Below are positions 21,304-33,200 of a stretch of 64,000 nt of DNA, one piece after another. Both the position numbers and the translations under genes were made by a program. Positions within the stretch are counted from its first letter, which is position 1. Each line of letters begins with the position of its first letter. Source of the DNA: Peronospora farinosa (lineage: Eukaryota; Oomycota; Peronosporomycetes; Peronosporales; Peronosporaceae); assembly GCA_947646735.1 (NCBI GenBank), contig CANTFK010000961.1, positions 434,001 through 498,000 of the forward strand. Direction: 5' to 3'. The notes under the pieces are model-generated. The model worked only from the letters and a program-made list of their open reading frames with translations. It had not been told where the DNA came from and made no database searches.

Positions 21304-23226
21304 TTAGTCATTGGCATAGCTGATGCTGATTCCACCAGGTCTCCATGCCGGCTGCTGCACTTTATCGTCCACCATCAACGTGGCATCCACCAATGAGGAA
21401 AAACTCTGATACGACATTGAATGGATGGACAGGAGGCGCTGGGCGCTGCAGTACCAGTGAACACGTTGTCGCCATAGATGAGCGCAGTTGGGGTACAGCT
21501 TCCACATCTTATAGGCTTTTCAAAATGTCCGTAGCGAAGCGAGAACCAAGTACTGGAAGACGGAACAGCCTTTTCCACGCAGCACCTTCAATAAATATAA
21601 TGGCTCGGATAAAGCCAAGCACTGCTGGAATTGTACGGTCTTCTTGTAAGGATCATACTAAGAGTAGCCGATGATGGTAAAGGTTTGCTGTGATTGCTCG
21701 ACGGTCACCCAGAAACCTCTCATAGGCGCAGCAAATTGGTCGATCATGTTCACGTTTCTTGTCAATACCTTTTGCTGCCAGGATTTTATCGTTGGCTTTG
21801 ATGACCCTGGCTTTCGTGTTTGCCGATCGTCGATGTCAATGAAGTTCGCTTTGCTAGCTGAGAGCTTCTCTAGTAACAATGCGTCCAGCGTCACGAGTGT
21901 CTAAACACATGCATTTTGTTTGTCGTCAGACACAAAGCGACAAACTCGTGACACGGGTCCATGGTCTTGACAGATCTCTTTCAGCACGCAAGTCAAAAAA
22001 TGTGCAAGACATTCGTCATGAGTGGATCAGCATGAGCACACACACACCGACTTACATCAAGGCTTTGCCTTCACTTACAAGTTCCAAAGCATTGACGGCA
22101 GACCTTCTGCCCCTCGACGAAGAATCAACGATAGTGCTTGGCCTTGTGGATCAATCAACAGCGAAATACCGGAGTGCCTTGCCATTTGGATGGAAAGAGG
22201 ATCTGACGGCAGACCCAGCACTCCTAGTCGTAAACTGTTTCAACAGTGCGAGGAATTTCATAAGCGCCAGACCACGAGTCAACGGGATCGTATACGAAGG
22301 TTTAGCTGGACTGATATCGCTGGTCGTAATGAGAAAAGGGACGTGAATGGACCATTATCGAGAATCGGCACGCGAATTACTCATCGTCGACCTTACGCAT
22401 AAGCTGCATCCTCATGCAAGTTGCTGTCAAAAAGTTGTGTCTTGATAAGGCGACAGCTACAAAGTCAACCCGTTCAGATATCCACATGGTATACCCCGCT
22501 CAGTCAAGTCGTGTCATCCTTTCAAAATGTCCACACCTTGTCGCAGAACGGCCCAAAGGCCTTCAGTCACCAGCGAAATCCCATTCAAAGATCGGTCTCC
22601 AGTGTATCAGCCTCACTTTTACTTGCAAAAGCGGAGTATCGTCCGTGTTCGCGATTCTCTCCGGCCACAGAAGACTGCCATCATGCACTGCAGGTGTCGT
22701 TTGGAATTCGCTTATCATAGACTGCGAATAAAGGTCATGTAGGTTGTGACTACTTTCTTACTTGGCTTGTCGTTTCTTGAACAAATATCCACTAGCACGT
22801 GATCACCTTTTTCTTTCTTCGCTCTTCCGAAAAGATGGTATGCAACAGCATGCAAACAGCTAAACGCCGAAGATCGCCTTGGTCATTAGAGCATTAGCTT
22901 GTAACTGTCTCTTCCAGTATCGTCTTCGTCTCTAAAGAGCCGCAGCTCCTCTATCACTTCGTTCACTGGTGCCACCTCTTGGTTGGCGTAATAATAACTG
23001 CACACCATAACAAGTAGAATGAGCTAGCCTGGTCATAAGTCAGTCATACATGCGTACAAGTCATAGCTCACGTGGTATCGGAGGCACAATTTTTCAGCTA
23101 TGCTCGCTTCTCTTGGAAATACACGATAATGTGCTGATTTTCTTTTCCAAAAAAACTGATGAACACGTTTGTGATGAGGTTGTCGTCGAATATCCGTGAG
23201 ATTTGCAAGTAGCACGCTTTCATCAC
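21304..23226 (-). pseudogene. Decayed multi-exon gene, family not recognised
   Basis: A chain of minus-strand coding pieces runs from an ATG near 23222 (MKACYLQISRIFDDNLITN) to a stop at 21304 (GISISYAND). In between are LHAVAYHLFGRAKKEKGD, PAVHDGSLLWPERIANTDD with VRLIHWRPIFEWDFAG, VALSRHNFLTATCM, LRVLGLPSDPLSIQMARHSG and NMIDQFAAPMRGFWVTVEQ. Some junctions are clean, for example a 72-nt GT-AG intron near 22290-22219 and a GTAAGT donor near 22079. Others need a frame change (near 21905) or cross stops (near 22875). I take it as a recently broken gene. An intact homologue would tell whether some breaks are unseen introns. Confidence 0.45.
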
Positions 23227-23243
23227 CGACGAGCAAGATTGAG

Positions 23244-26200
23244 CTAATACTCGATCTCAGACATCTTCAATGCTAGAAGGAAAGCGTCCTCTTCGGACAT
23301 GATGTCACCATGTGCTGCTCCGTTACTGCTTCGACGTCCATTTCGTGAAGTCGTCGCTGTCTTTTTGCGCTTTTTGGCTGGGCCAGCTGCCTTGACCTCG
23401 GTGCGTTTTGGGCGCTTGGCTGACTTGACACCTTCTGGAGTTGCAGGAGCGGCAGCATTCGCAGTGACAAGCTGTTTCTGAACGCGTGCAGCACTTGTAG
23501 ATTTTACTTGTTTTTTCACTTCTAGCTTCATGGATGTCTCCATTCCACTACTCGAAGAAATCGCGGTAGTAATCCATCCTCGAAGGTTTTACCCCTGGCG
23601 GGTTTTTAGAAGATGGCTCTTTCTCAGGCGCTACTGCAGTAGATGCTGCTGCATCAATCTCATGTGGAGCTGACTTTGCTGCAGAATTTTCACAGTCAAT
23701 GTTTGTTGGTGGGACCCCCGCCTGATCTCCACTTTCACTGCTATTATGAGGCGAAAATTGCAGCCGGCGAGGTGTTTGCGGCCATTGGCGCTGCGCATCT
23801 TCGTCTACAGAAACCACGCCTGTGTCGCTTGTTTGTGCCTTCTCCTTTGGTTCTTCCTCCTTCTTCTGCCTCATCTGGAAAGGCCCCTTAGTGTGAGGGG
23901 TAGCTGGGGTCTGTTTTGGTTGTGTTGGCGTTGGCAACACTCCACCAATTGATTCAGATGGGGACTGTTTAGCGCGTGAAGAGCGACGTTTGCCATCGCT
24001 TTCAGACAGTCGAATCGCTTCCTTCAGCGCGTCCTCCTCGGACATCCCCATTTGGTACACCTGTACATCCGTTGTCTTATTGATTGCTTTAAGAAGCATA
24101 GAGCTCTCCCTTTTCGATCTCGAGCTTTTTGCTTTCTTTGCGAGCGCTTTGTTCGGCTGTTTCGACTTCATTTCTATCTTCTTCGGTACCGTAGCAGACG
24201 ACTCGGCATCTGTAGCCACGTGCTCTTTGTTTACTGTCGCCAAAGTGGATGCAACAACGAGGGGTGCGCTGGGCTCTGGTTCGCCGCTGCCTTTAGATTG
24301 CATCTCACTCTTTTCGTTTGCTTCAATACTTGTATCACGGTTAGCTTCAGCAACAACGGGTACTGCTACCGTGTCGGGCATAGTTCCGGTGGGCCCTGCG
24401 CGCTTTTTACATGTTTCTAATTTCGCTGTAGGTTTTGTTTTTGTTCTGACAATCGTCTTCGTCTTCGTCTTTGTTGCTTTCGCTTTTCGTTTTACTGTGG
24501 CGCTAGCTTTTGCGCTCAGACCTTTCTGCTGTAGCTTCTCCTCTACTACCGGAGTTGGAAACGAGCCTGGTGTATCTGTACCGGTCTCTGGTACAGATGC
24601 AGTCGAGGCATCAGCGGCTTTTGACATCTGAAGAGCTAGCAAGTAAGCGTCCTCCTCCGACAAATCTAATTGGTACTCCTTCATCAACCGAGCTTCTTCC
24701 GGGTTTGCATTAGTTGTACTTGCCTTCGCCTCTCCTTCCTCATCATCATCTGAGACACTAATGCGATCGTCATCTGAGCTGTCTTCCATCACAAGAGAAA
24801 GATCGGACTCTTCTTCCTCGTCTTCCTCGTCGAATTCGGCTTCCTCTTCCTCTTCACCACTATTATCCAATTCCACTTGTCCATCTTCCTGTATGAAAGA
24901 TTTTCGTTGCGATTTTGCGCGTGGCTTCGCCTTGGCTTTGCCTTTGTCAGTAATCGGTGGCTTCTTCCTGTACTTGCTCAAAGCTGTGTGCATCCCCTTA
25001 GCTTTGGCAAAACTTCCAAGCGTCCTTGCTTTTCGTCCTGCATTTATCATTCCTTTCGTTCTGCCTCCAGTCTGCTTGCTCGGTCCCTTCTTCGGCACGT
25101 GATGACCACCTACTGTTGCAAATATCTTCTTGGGTCGACCAATCTTCTTCGTTGGTGGCAAGAAAAAATTTGTGATCAACGTGTCGAGCACCTCCTGCAG
25201 TTCAAGCAAAATCACAAGTCCAGCATGGCCCCCAGCAGCGAGGAAGCACGGATAATCGCCTTCAGTACAGGAAGATAGACGGAGGCGGTGTAAAGCAGCA
25301 TCTCGCTCACAGAATTCCCTCGTATTTTGGCTTCCAGAATCCGCATTTCCCAATATAGAGTGCTTCTCGAACGATACTGTTAACGACTTGAACGACTTAT
25401 CAATGCTAGAGTCCTTTTCGCCGGAGAGGCGGCATATTTCCAAGCAATTCTGAGGTGCACGATATAGCTTTTTGGCTGGAGCTGCTCGAATGCTGCCAGA
25501 TGTGCAAGATGAGACAAGTAATGGCACAGCACCACGCCGAGCGAACTGCAGGTCCCACACAGGTGAGTCTATTTGCGGGTGGAAATGCAGCTTTTGGTAG
25601 CTGCCACTCTATAAACACCACATCAAACAAATGTGTTAGCAAGATCATCATTACAAAGACACATCATTGCCATCGTAATGAAATTCGTACCAATATGTCG
25701 TACATAAAGATGGAGCCTTGGTCACCAGAGATCTGGATTGAAGTTTGATCCATCCACTGAAGCGCAAGGCCCCATGTCGAGCGTATTCGGTGTGACCGAA
25801 GGCAGACGCGAGGCTCACGTACATCCCATACCTTGAACACGGAGTCCTGTTGTCATACAAAAGAGTAAGGATCCAGATCGCTTTGAACACAAGATAGACC
25901 TTACATTGCCAGTGGTGGCGAAGATGTGTTCGTCAAACGGAGACCAAGCAACGGCGCGGATTGCAACCCATCCACAACCCCAGTCAAAAGCCTCTTGCTT
26001 TCCAATCGTGTCGGCTGGACAGCACACGTACATTCCGAGGTTATCAATCATTCTGCCTTTTTCTAGAGATTGTTTTTACAATTATCATCCTTACCGTCCT
26101 GGAAACGCCGTTGTGGCTCTATAGGCGCTGGTTGTACATGCCTGATTTTTAAGCTTCGACTTTCTTTAACAGCTGTTTCAATATTCCACAGCGATACAGA

Positions 26201-27395
26201 ACCTACACCAATGAGTAGCAATGACAATACTGAGTCAAGCTGTACACTCCTACGAAAAGGGACCAAATTGCGCCCTACCGTCAGAAGCACCCGTTAGAAG
26301 CATATTCCAATTGTGTGGAGACCACTGCACGCTCAACTGCATGATACGTGGTAACTTGCCCACCACAATGATAATGTCCTTTTCCACAACATAATCTGTT
26401 TCTTTGACCAGCTTAGGCTGTAACCTTTCCTCCAAAATTGCAGGAATCTCATATACTTTCAGGCTTCCATCTCCAAAACACACTGCCAAAATACCGAGAC
26501 AATCTTCCCGACGACACACCTTGGGAAATGTTTTCACCAAGGGGCACCATTGCAAGTTCCATGCAACGCCACTATTGTGATCAATTGCATACACAATCCG
26601 TGGCTTCACAAGTTGCTGGTTTGCAGTCTTTCCTCTCATACATTGTCCTCCTCCAGCAGTAATGGGTCGTTGCACCGGCACCGCCCAGATCTGGATCAAA
26701 TTACGCCCACTCTCCGGTACATCGTAATAATGGTCTGGTGGTGTCGATTTTACCACTTTTCCTTCTTCCACTTGGCAGGGCGGATGTGTCGCCAATGCTA
26801 GGAATTTCCACTCTAATTTAATGACTTCCTCTGTGTCCACTCTACCATTTAAAGCTTCTGTCGCCTCTCCATCTGCGTCTTGTGATGTCTCTGTTTTGAT
26901 GTTTTCTTTGCATCTCAGAGCCTTCGTAGCACGCGATTTACCAGCTGCAGAGACCACTCGAGCCTTCTTCTGTTTAGATTGAGTACTATCAGCAGTTACA
27001 GGCGCTTGATTGACTCTTGTCTGGGACGGCAGCCAGTCCATAGCCCACACAGGTCCACCGACGTTCAGTACCATCTGCTCACCGTTATTAAGACATTCAC
27101 TGGCAAAAGGATGTATCACAGTAATGCCCGTCGTCTTCTGCATTGACTCAGATTCATTTTGAGCAGTTTGTAAGCCTGTACGAGCCTCTAGAAGCTGTGA
27201 AACAATTGGAGCTTCGTTGGGATGGGTGTTTGCAGTCTTAAGACCGGTCTGGTGCAATTCCTGGGTCGATGGAGATGGCGAACATTGGGCAAGAGATGCA
27301 GATACATGTGATTCATCAGTTCCAGCCACTTTTAGGTGGATAGACTGGAAATGCGCGCCGTAAGACACTGCACTGCGCCATGCATTGAGCTCCAT
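23244..27395 (-). CDS. WD40 protein with AT-hook and UIM motifs, TFIIIC subunit (GTF3C2/Tfc6)-like
   Basis: Five exons are firm: 27395-26279, 26202-26095, 26062-25905, 25846-25691 and 25608 onward. Reading straight on stops at 23548 (1,199 aa). A 67-nt phase-0 GT-AG intron (23592-23526) would instead join the last exon 23525-23244 (1,278 aa). I favour the longer form because that exon carries a third copy of the same UIM-like motif. The WD repeats lie at about 110-620: LIQIWAVP, GVAWNLQWCP, FGDGSLKVYEIP, VQWSPHNWNMLLTGASDGSV, WSPFDEHIFATTGN and SPVWDLQF. After them come an AT-hook core (KIGRPKK), acidic runs and motifs fitting the ubiquitin-interacting consensus (LSEEDAYLLALQMS, MSEEDALKEAIRLS, MSEEDAFLLALKMS). 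The layout resembles the TFIIIC WD40 subunit that recruits RNA polymerase III; UIMs on it would be unusual. Confidence 0.75.
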
Positions 27396-27601
27396 ATATG
27401 CCAGCTATCCACTCGCTTGACAACGTAGGAAATGAAGTGGGACACATCAAAAGTACAAATTGAGTGAAAAGTATGCCCTAAGTATGAATAATCGGCAGTT
27501 TTGGACATCCTATTTGTCCTATCCTATCCTAAACTACGTCCGCTCGTAATCGAAAGCGTCCACTAGCGTCCACTACCAAGATATATTCCGTCCACTCTAC
27601 C
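27396..27601. promoter_or_regulatory. Divergent promoter region
   Basis: Only 206 bases separate the start codons of the WD40 gene (minus) and the 2OG oxygenase (plus), so both promoters must share or abut here. Two near-copies of GTCCACTA/GTCCACTC occur at about 27557-27600. No specific factor site is claimed. Confidence 0.5.
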
Positions 27602-28785
27602 ATGAAGGTCCGTAATGTGCCTGTGGTCTCCTACGACTCGCTAGTTGGTAGAATGGACCTTTCAGATGTCATTGAAGAGGCCTTTGGCTACGAAGGGATA
27701 GGAATTCTTGCAGTGAGTGACGTCCCAGAACTTAGCAAGAAACGGAAGAATCTCTTACCCTTGGCCTTTGCATTTGCCAATCTCCCGGATGATGTGAAGG
27801 CAAAATGTGAATTACCTCAAGCTTTTTACAGCTTTGGGTGGAGTCACGGTAAGGAGAGATTGCAGGGTAGACCAGACCTTGCGAAAGGGTCGTATTATAA
27901 TAATCCAGAGACCAATAACTTGGCTAATGGAGACCAGGAGCTTATTAACAGGTTCCCGTCTTTCTTCCATCCTAATATCTGGCCTACAGAGTTACCAGAG
28001 TTAGAGGAGGCATTCATGCAGTTGGGACAATTGATTGTGTACACGGGGATGTTGGTGGCATATCAGTGTGACAAACTCGTCGAGAGCAAGTGTCCTGGGT
28101 ATGAGAAAGGTAAACTGCACCGCATCATTAGCACGAGCAAGTGCTCCAAAGCTAGGTGAGTGAGTGAGTGTAATGTTTGTCGAGCACAGGGCTTTGACGT
28201 GGTAATGCTGATTTTTGGGACAGATTGCTGCACTACTACGCGCTGTCAGAGGAGCAAATTGCAGCACAGAGTGAAGCCTTGACGCTCGAGGACTCGTTCG
28301 CTTGGTGTGGCTGGCACAACGACCATGGAGCACTCACGGGACTGGTGCAAGCCTTGTTCACCGATAGCACGGGCGTCATGGTGCCGAACCCAGATCCTGC
28401 AGCCGGACTCTACGTGAAAACCCGTCGGAATGAAATCCTCAAGGTCAACATACCACCTGGCCACTTGATCTACCAGATCGGTGAGACATCGCAGATCCTC
28501 TCCGGAGGCACGTTACAAGCCACCCCACACGCTGTGCGAGGACCTCAGGTCACGGGCGTGAACCGCGAAACACTGGCTGTGTTCATGCAGCCTTTGCCTG
28601 ACGAAAGGATGGCTGTGCCGAGCTTCGTGGACCCTTTTAAGGCTGGAAAGACCGAGCATTTACCGACGGACGTTCCATCTCTGCTCTCACGCTGGAACAA
28701 TGAAATGGACTATGAAGACTTTACACAGGCCACTTTCAAGGCCTACTACTGTCGCTGCCACGTGCTGCCAAATGAACAATATTGA
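27602..28785 (+). CDS. 2-oxoglutarate/Fe(II)-dependent oxygenase (isopenicillin-N-synthase fold)
   Basis: Two exons, 27602-28155 and 28224-28785 (intron 68 nt starting with a GTGA repeat), give 371 aa. The N-terminal half has the DIOX_N pattern (VPVVSYDSLVG ... GIGILAVSDVPEL). Exon 2 carries the oxygenase core with iron ligands His216 and Asp218 in WHNDHG, distal His287 in ATPHAV and Arg299 of the 2OG-binding R-x-T. All catalytic positions are therefore intact. Family members hydroxylate or desaturate small molecules; the substrate is unknown. The gene ends 36 bases from the convergent acetyltransferase stop. Confidence 0.9.
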
Positions 28786-28821
28786 TGTGATTAATCATGA
28801 AACTTGCGTTGCAGTTCTTTA

Positions 28822-29304
28822 TCAATGCAGTGAATACTCCATCACAAACGCAGTACGAGGCTCCAAGTGACGGTAGTAATCCTCGACCCGATCTTTTTCC
28901 ACAAAACCCAAAGCTTTGTAGAACGCTAGTGCTCCATCGTTCTCAGTATGGACATGGAGACGTACAGCGTCAATCTCTCCAGTGTCTTCCTCTGCTTTCT
29001 TGGCTTGTTGAATAACTTTTAACACTAACTTCTTCCCAATTCCTTGGCGTCGAAATTGAGTGGGGACCGCCAGTGTACGAAGTTGCACCGTTCGGTGTCC
29101 ACTGCGTTCCAATTCGAGATCAGCAATTACAGCGCCACATACAGCACCCCCATCACTAATCATGGCAGCCCACGACAGACAGTGTGTGTCCTTTGCCGCA
29201 CGACGATAACAGAAGACAGGGGGTTGAACCGGTAAAATTCCCAAGTTAAGCTTCTGTACAGCACGCACAAGGGCCGCATCATCCGTTAAACAACGTAGCT
29301 CCAT
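28822..29304 (-). CDS. GNAT N-acetyltransferase, NAA50-like
   Basis: A single exon of 160 aa. The acetyl-CoA binding motif A is clear (LRTLAVPTQFRRQGIGKKLV), followed by LHVHTENDGALAFYKALGF and the aromatic YYRHLEP segment. The latter matches the NAA50/San family, which acetylates N-terminal Met in the NatE complex. The length also fits. The second substrate-binding strand is normal. Its ATG lies only 40 bases from the start of the next, divergent gene. Confidence 0.85.
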   Translation of the reverse strand: MELRCLTDDAALVRAVQKLNLGILPVQPPVFCYRRAAKDTHCLSWAAMISDGGAVCGAVIADLELERSGHRTVQLRTLAVPTQFRRQGIGKKLVLKVIQQAKKAEEDTGEIDAVRLHVHTENDGALAFYKALGFVEKDRVEDYYRHLEPRTAFVMEYSLH

Positions 29305-29344
29305 TGGTTCAGAGTGGTAGAGTATCGATTGGTGATAAGAGACG
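29305..29344. promoter_or_regulatory. Extremely short divergent intergenic spacer
   Basis: Only 40 bases separate the two start codons, so transcription of each gene must start inside this gap or inside the neighbour's coding sequence. No TATA-like box is visible. Confidence 0.45.
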
Positions 29345-30212
29345 ATGACAACGACCTTCTCTTGCAGCGGGCCTGCAGCACTATGCTTTGTTCAAGATGG
29401 CAAGTGGTTTCAAGGGTTTTTTATCTGTGCATCGAGTCGCACACAGCTCGGTCTAATGGGCGAAGAACTTCCTGTGGATGACTGGTACGTGACAGATAAT
29501 CTAGAATTCAAGTATGGGGGGGGGGTCTTTAGCTCAAAAATTGTTCTGCTGTCTGTAGTGTAGCGTGTTCAGATGGAGGTTATCAGGAATATTGTCTTAC
29601 AGTGATGCACTTTGCACTGGACAAAGAGGTCAAACTGGTTGTGAAGAAGACTGGAGGGAATCTCTGTCAATTAAACAGTGACACAGTTCAATTCTACCCT
29701 TCGATGCTGTTGGTGAGTGCTTCAGGTTGAAATGAATTAATTTGCTTTTCTGACATGTTTGCAAGACTGATGACAAGGCTGTCGAAGCTATTGAGACGTA
29801 CTTCCCTAGTATCGCAGAACGTGTCAACCATGATACGGTGTGTAGCTCTTCATAAATGCTTGCAACTTACAAGATTTGTACCACTTGTATATTCATGATC
29901 CCTGTTTAGACCTTGATGCAGGAATGCACGGTTTGTTTTGGTGAAATGGAGATCACTGGGCTCGCTTTTCCTTCGTAAAGAATACAACTATCCGATCACT
30001 TGGTTTGCAATAGCATATACTTCCAATGTGGTAATTTGGCTGCTACTCGCTGTGTTGTCGGGGCTCGTGTGGAACAACAACCTCGCGAGCGGCAAATTTA
30101 TACTTCAGTACAATGTCTAGAACCCGGCAAGCCAGTCAACGTCGCCCTTATACACATTTCCAATGTTCAGGTTTTCTTGGCTTCCGCTAGCTGCAACCTG
30201 CTTGAATTCTGA
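29345..30212 (+). CDS. RING/RBR-like protein, probably C-terminally truncated
   Basis: Five exons (29345-29511, 29559-29712, 29766-29837, 29910-29974, 30014-30212) join in frame to 218 aa; introns are 39-72 nt. The first part has no clear family. Exon 4 brings a RING-like knuckle, ECTVCFGEMEITGLAFP, and exon 5 continues with CGNLAATRC, where a normal RING would have C-x-H-x-x-C-x-x-C. The His is replaced by Asn and the downstream zinc ligands of an RBR ligase are missing; a stop follows 50 bases before the convergent kinase gene. I infer a relic or non-catalytic paralogue of an RNF14-type E3. A G10 run at 29516-29525 lies in intron 1. Confidence 0.55.
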
Positions 30213-30262
30213 TGCAGCCTCCGGCTCAAGTGGTGCCTGTTTAGTATAGACATAAATAAAGG

Positions 30263-33200
30263 TCAGTCAGCAACTCTCCTCCATCCAAACAAGCTGAGGT
30301 AAACATGACGGACCGAGAACGAGCCCATCTTTGTGGCCTCCCACGAGGTTCCAGCAAAGAACGCGTGCTTTTTGATCGGCTCGCAGGCACTAGCGCGGAC
30401 TTCCGAGTATCCGAGACGATGTGTAAGGTCAGGGCTCAAAAGATTCTCGATAATATCCTTCAGCTCGGCACTTGTATGCTCAGGCCACGACAAGTTAACC
30501 GGGCGAAACGATGCAATGTCATTTAGAATCTCCAAATCATTCTCGTTTTCTCGGTTAAAAGGAGTCGCGCCAGTTAGCATTTCGTACATGAGTACACCAA
30601 GCGCCCAGTAATCCGCAGCAATGTTGTGGCCTACAAAAACGTACATTAGAATAGCGTGCGTTCCAGAGATTATACGAGTGGCACATACCTTCGCCAGTAA
30701 TTTGCTCCGGGGCTAGATACTCTGGAGTACCACAGACAGTGTAGGTTCGGCCACGGCCAACATACTTGGAAAGTCTACGCAAAGCAGGCAACAAACAAAA
30801 CCATCAGTCGATATAATCAGGCAAACGAAAAAGATAACGACCATACCTCAAGTTGATCATGCGAAGGTTTCCACTGCGATCAACCATGAGGTTCGTCGGG
30901 TCAACCGTTCGCGAGACAATGCCCTCCTACACGGAAAGATAATTGTTAGTCTTCATTAGAAAACAGCCCAAAGACGCAATAAAGCTTACCACATGCATGA
31001 ACTCGAGCGCCATCACCACTTGCGCAGCATAGTAGCGAACGAAAGACTCTCCGTGTGGCTCGCCATCCAAAAAACTCTCGAGGGTGCCCACGATTTGTGT
31101 GTCATACAGCATGTGGATATCCGAGCCATTGGAGTTCATTCCAAACAACTGTGGCACCAATGCATTCTTTTCGTAGAGAGAGACGTAGATGTCACGCTCA
31201 CCACTGACATGCTTCTGCATACCAGCGTCAACAATTGCTTGCTTGCTCACCGACCGCAAAGTCAAATATTGTCGAGACGACGACCCCTTGATCTCCACCA
31301 GACGGACAGTGTTAATCAAGTCGGACATTACGCTTCCAACAACCTCTAGGTCATCAATTGACTTAGGCATGTTTGTCTTCGTCTCGTTGTCATATTGGAC
31401 GAATGTGCTTGTCTGCAACAACACCAATGCATATCACTATTCAGTTAATGCGTGACTGAAACAAGTCATAGTTCAAACGAAAGTTACCGTTGCCTTCTTT
31501 TGCGCCTCGGCAATCCGCGCCTTTCGTGCCCGACGCAGTTTGTCCTTCTCTAAAATCGAAGACAGCTTGCCAACAGCCAATTCCAGTGCATCCTTTCTGA
31601 TGAAGAGGCACTCGGTGCGCTCAATTGCTCGAATGGAACGTTGGCTATATGCATAAAAAATACTGTCAGCTTCACCAAACAGCATCAAAACCTCATTAAA
31701 GCGTCATACCTGATCGACCGTCTTCGAACTAGTGCGATTTCGCCAAAATAGTCAAACGTCTTAAGTTCGACGGGTGCCACGTTATCCATTTTGGAGGTTG
31801 ATTCAATGCGACCACTAGTAATTAGAAAGAATCCAGGCTCTGCCATTCCCTCGTGAAAGACAACTTGATTTGGTTCGAAAACAACAGTGCGCATCTCTTC
31901 TGCAACGAGGTTCGTCTGTGCAACAGTCAGTGGGCGTAGTAAGCTAATCTGACGAAGCCGTCGAACGACATCGCGCAATGGTCGTCCCCGCATCAAAATC
32001 GAACGGAAAGCAATTCGATCGAGCGCCCATAGAGTACCCTTTGTCCTCGTAACGACCGTGTTTACGCGAGGTTTCGGGTAAAAAAGCGCCAGCTCACCGA
32101 AAGTTGGGTGAGAGTTGTCAGTAGCTCTGTACACTTCAACAACCTCGCCATACGCTTCCGGAGAGGAATCGTTCTGAAGTGATAGCTCCGAAACTTCACC
32201 GTTAATGTGGCGAGCCTCAAATTCACCAGATTCCACCTGACACCATACATCAGAGGTAAATCAATTAGCTACAAATGGTGAAGCGAATCAACCCAAGCGG
32301 TTACATACCAGGTAGAACGTGTTGCCCGGAACTCCTTGGCGCATGACAGTGTCACCAGCATTGAACTCTATTTTTTTCAACACTGAAATGACTTCGTGGA
32401 TCTGAAGGATGCAACAGGTAGATGAGTCAACTAGTTCGGATCGATAACAAGTAGCACCAATTGCAGGTTGGAACTCACCTTTTTGGCGCTCAAGTGATTG
32501 AACAGAAAACTACCCTGGACAGCCTTCTTGATCCACTCCTCTTCTTCCTCTGACTTTCTCTCACTTTCAATCAAACTCGGAAGCTTCCCGAACTCGTCAT
32601 CGTCATCCAAAAATGCCTCTGCAAGCGATAAACGAATCGCGTCTGTTCCCACGATTGTATTCCTGCGTGTGTGGATTTTGGAGATACCGCGTACTGGCCT
32701 TTGCATTGACTGTAGATCCAGAACCTCTCCACCAACGTAAATACTCCCGCGAGGACCATCGCGTTCCTTGGCTGGGGTAACACCATCCAGGAATATGCAG
32801 ATCGCAGTAATGTCATCCGTTCGTACTTCAAACTGAAGCCAGCGGTTGTATGCCTCCTCGACAAGCGCATGACACGCCTCGGACGGGTTATCATACTTCT
32901 TCACAATATCAACGACATTCTGGCTTGTGAGGAATTCGAACACACCGTCACTCGCCACGACAATAAACTTATCGTGGGGGTTCAGACTCTTGCATAAAAT
33001 TTCCGGCTCAGCTGTCACGCCAAGATCTTTCGACACCAAGTCTCCCATACTGCGTGTGAAAGCAGTTCCCTACACAACGATACAAAAAGTCAGAGCTGAC
33101 ACAGTCACAAACCACGATCAGAACGTGCTGCTTACGGGATACTGTCCGTAGGGATGCCAAATGCGCGGTGGGTCTCCGTTCTCGTCGATCTCATCACCAA

